This document shows positions 5,227-6,142 of a DNA stretch of 6,142 nt, one piece after another. The position numbers and the translations under genes are program-made. Source of the DNA: Flavobacteriales bacterium. GTDB lineage: Bacteria; Bacteroidota; Bacteroidia; Flavobacteriales; Flavobacteriaceae. Location: assembly GCA_026983815.1 (NCBI GenBank), contig JALSTJ010000448.1, forward strand, positions 1 to 6,142. The letters are read 5' to 3'. Position 1 is the stretch's first letter. Each line of letters opens with the position of its first letter. The notes beneath the pieces are model-generated. The model made no database searches and was not told where the DNA came from. It saw only the letters and a list, made by a program, of their open reading frames with translations.

Positions 5227-6142
5227 TTACATCCCCTTCATCTCCTCATCCGTCATCTGCTTCCCACCGTGATTATGCGTAGCAACAGGCGTTTTGCCTC
5301 CTTGCACATTCATCATCGATTTTTTTCCTTGCAATTGTGCCGCCGCATCCACCGTAAAGGTGCCTTTAACTACAATTTCCTCACCGGGTTTCAATCCCGA
5401 TAAAATTTCATAATAATCTCCCGCCGCCTTGCCCAATTCCACTTCACGCAATTCGAATTTCGGCTTATCGGGACTGACTTTTACATAAACCACCGAACGT
5501 TTTCCCGTCCATAATATCGCCGATTTCGGAATCCTAATCACTTGCTTTCCACTTGCGGTTTTATTGACTTTTATTTTTCCTTCCGCCAACATTCCGGGTT
5601 TCAACAAATTGTTTTTATTGGGCAAATCCACCCGTACTTGCACCGTTCGTGTCTTTTCATTGACAACCGGATCAATAAATCCCACCGTTCCTTCAAATGT
5701 TTTTCCCGGATAGGCATTGAGCATGATTTCCACCTTCTGACCTTGACGGATATTGGGTAAATCCTTCTCGTAAACATCCAAAACCGCCCAAACTTTTCGC
5801 AAATCCGCCAGTTGAAACATCGGCGTTCCTTCCTTGACGTGATTGCCGTTTTCCACCATAACTTTCAACACATATCCGTTTTTGTCGGCATACATCGGGA
5901 AGTTGGTGATTACTTTCTTGGTATTTTCAATGCGTTGAATTTGTTTTTCGGACAATTTCCAGTTTTTCAATTTGTTACGCACGGCATTATACAGTTCGGG
6001 TTGTTCGTTTTTCAGATACATCGCTTGTATCAATTCGTTTTCCGCCGTTACCAGTTCGGGCGAATACAAAAGCGCAATTTTGCTCCCCTTGGCAATATAA
6101 TCGCCTTCGCTTTGGAAATACAATTTCTCAATCCTGCCCCCG
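5227..6142 (-). CDS. CusB-like periplasmic adaptor of a heavy-metal RND efflux pump (5' end outside window)
   Basis: The frame is open to the window edge (304 residues from the first full codon at 6141) and reads GGRIEKLYFQSEGDYIAKG at the edge, so the TTG at 6123 is an internal Leu codon and not the start. The fragment shows the first lipoyl half and SPELVTAENEL (residues 27-37), a signature stretch of CusB-type adaptors, a short alpha-hairpin region (about 33-80), the second lipoyl half with GNHVKEGTPMFQLADL (99-114), a beta-barrel domain (about 118-195) and a membrane-proximal domain (about 203-270). Such adaptors link an inner-membrane RND pump (CusA/CzcA type) to an outer-membrane channel and export Cu(I)/Ag(I) or divalent metals. 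The tail (about 275-304) ends with a His- and Met-containing stretch, THNHGGKQMTDEEMKGM. The adjacent multicopper oxidase favours copper over cobalt/zinc/cadmium. Pump and channel genes are presumably upstream. Confidence 0.9.
   Translation of the reverse strand, partial: GGRIEKLYFQSEGDYIAKGSKIALLYSPELVTAENELIQAMYLKNEQPELYNAVRNKLKNWKLSEKQIQRIENTKKVITNFPMYADKNGYVLKVMVENGNHVKEGTPMFQLADLRKVWAVLDVYEKDLPNIRQGQKVEIMLNAYPGKTFEGTVGFIDPVVNEKTRTVQVRVDLPNKNNLLKPGMLAEGKIKVNKTASGKQVIRIPKSAILWTGKRSVVYVKVSPDKPKFELREVELGKAAGDYYEILSGLKPGEEIVVKGTFTVDAAAQLQGKKSMMNVQGGKTPVATHNHGGKQMTDEEMKGM

Noticed and set aside
6121..6123. TTG at 6123 as the start of the adaptor gene
   Set aside because: The frame stays open to the window edge and the upstream codons encode GGRIEK, part of the conserved adaptor core, so the start lies outside.
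1..6142. RNA genes, CRISPR arrays, insertion sequences, riboswitches
   Set aside because: The non-coding gaps are short (206, 40, 31 and 61 bp). None shows tRNA-like arms, regular repeats, terminal inverted repeats or transposase fragments.

Overview
The window comes from an AT-rich member of the Bacteroidota, most likely a flavobacterium-type organism. Four things point there: a type IX secretion (T9SS) C-terminal sorting domain on one protein, TAnnTTTG-type (-7) promoter boxes, no Shine-Dalgarno sequences before the starts, and three signal peptides that all end in Ala-|-Gln. There are five protein genes (two cut by the window edges) and no RNA gene, insertion sequence or CRISPR array that I can see.

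Left part (1-3412). The N-terminus of a MoxR-type AAA+ ATPase runs leftward off the edge. A 206-bp AT-rich divergent spacer separates it from a rightward pair: a patatin-POTRA-beta-barrel outer-membrane phospholipase (start best placed at ATG 385) and, 40 bp downstream, a secreted DUF3108 protein. These two are probably co-transcribed and both act at the cell envelope. A hairpin between convergent genes (about 3400-3440) closes the pair.

Right part (3444-6142, minus strand). A CusB-like periplasmic adaptor of a heavy-metal RND efflux pump (5' end outside the window) is followed 61 bp later by a complete multicopper oxidase with all copper ligands and a T9SS sorting tail. This reads as the end of a copper-resistance operon: the adaptor belongs to a pump that expels metal from the periplasm, and the oxidase would act outside the cell or on its surface, perhaps turning Cu(I) into less toxic Cu(II). 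The oxidase also has its own well-formed promoter in the 61-bp gap.

The most notable points are (i) a sharp base-composition change inside the oxidase gene, whose catalytic core is GC-rich while its signal peptide and sorting tail are as AT-rich as the left-hand genes, suggesting a mosaic or transferred copper module; (ii) the identical Ala18|Gln19 cleavage site in all three complete exported proteins; and (iii) a possible leaderless promoter at the patatin gene. The gene families themselves are known; I see no clearly new system.
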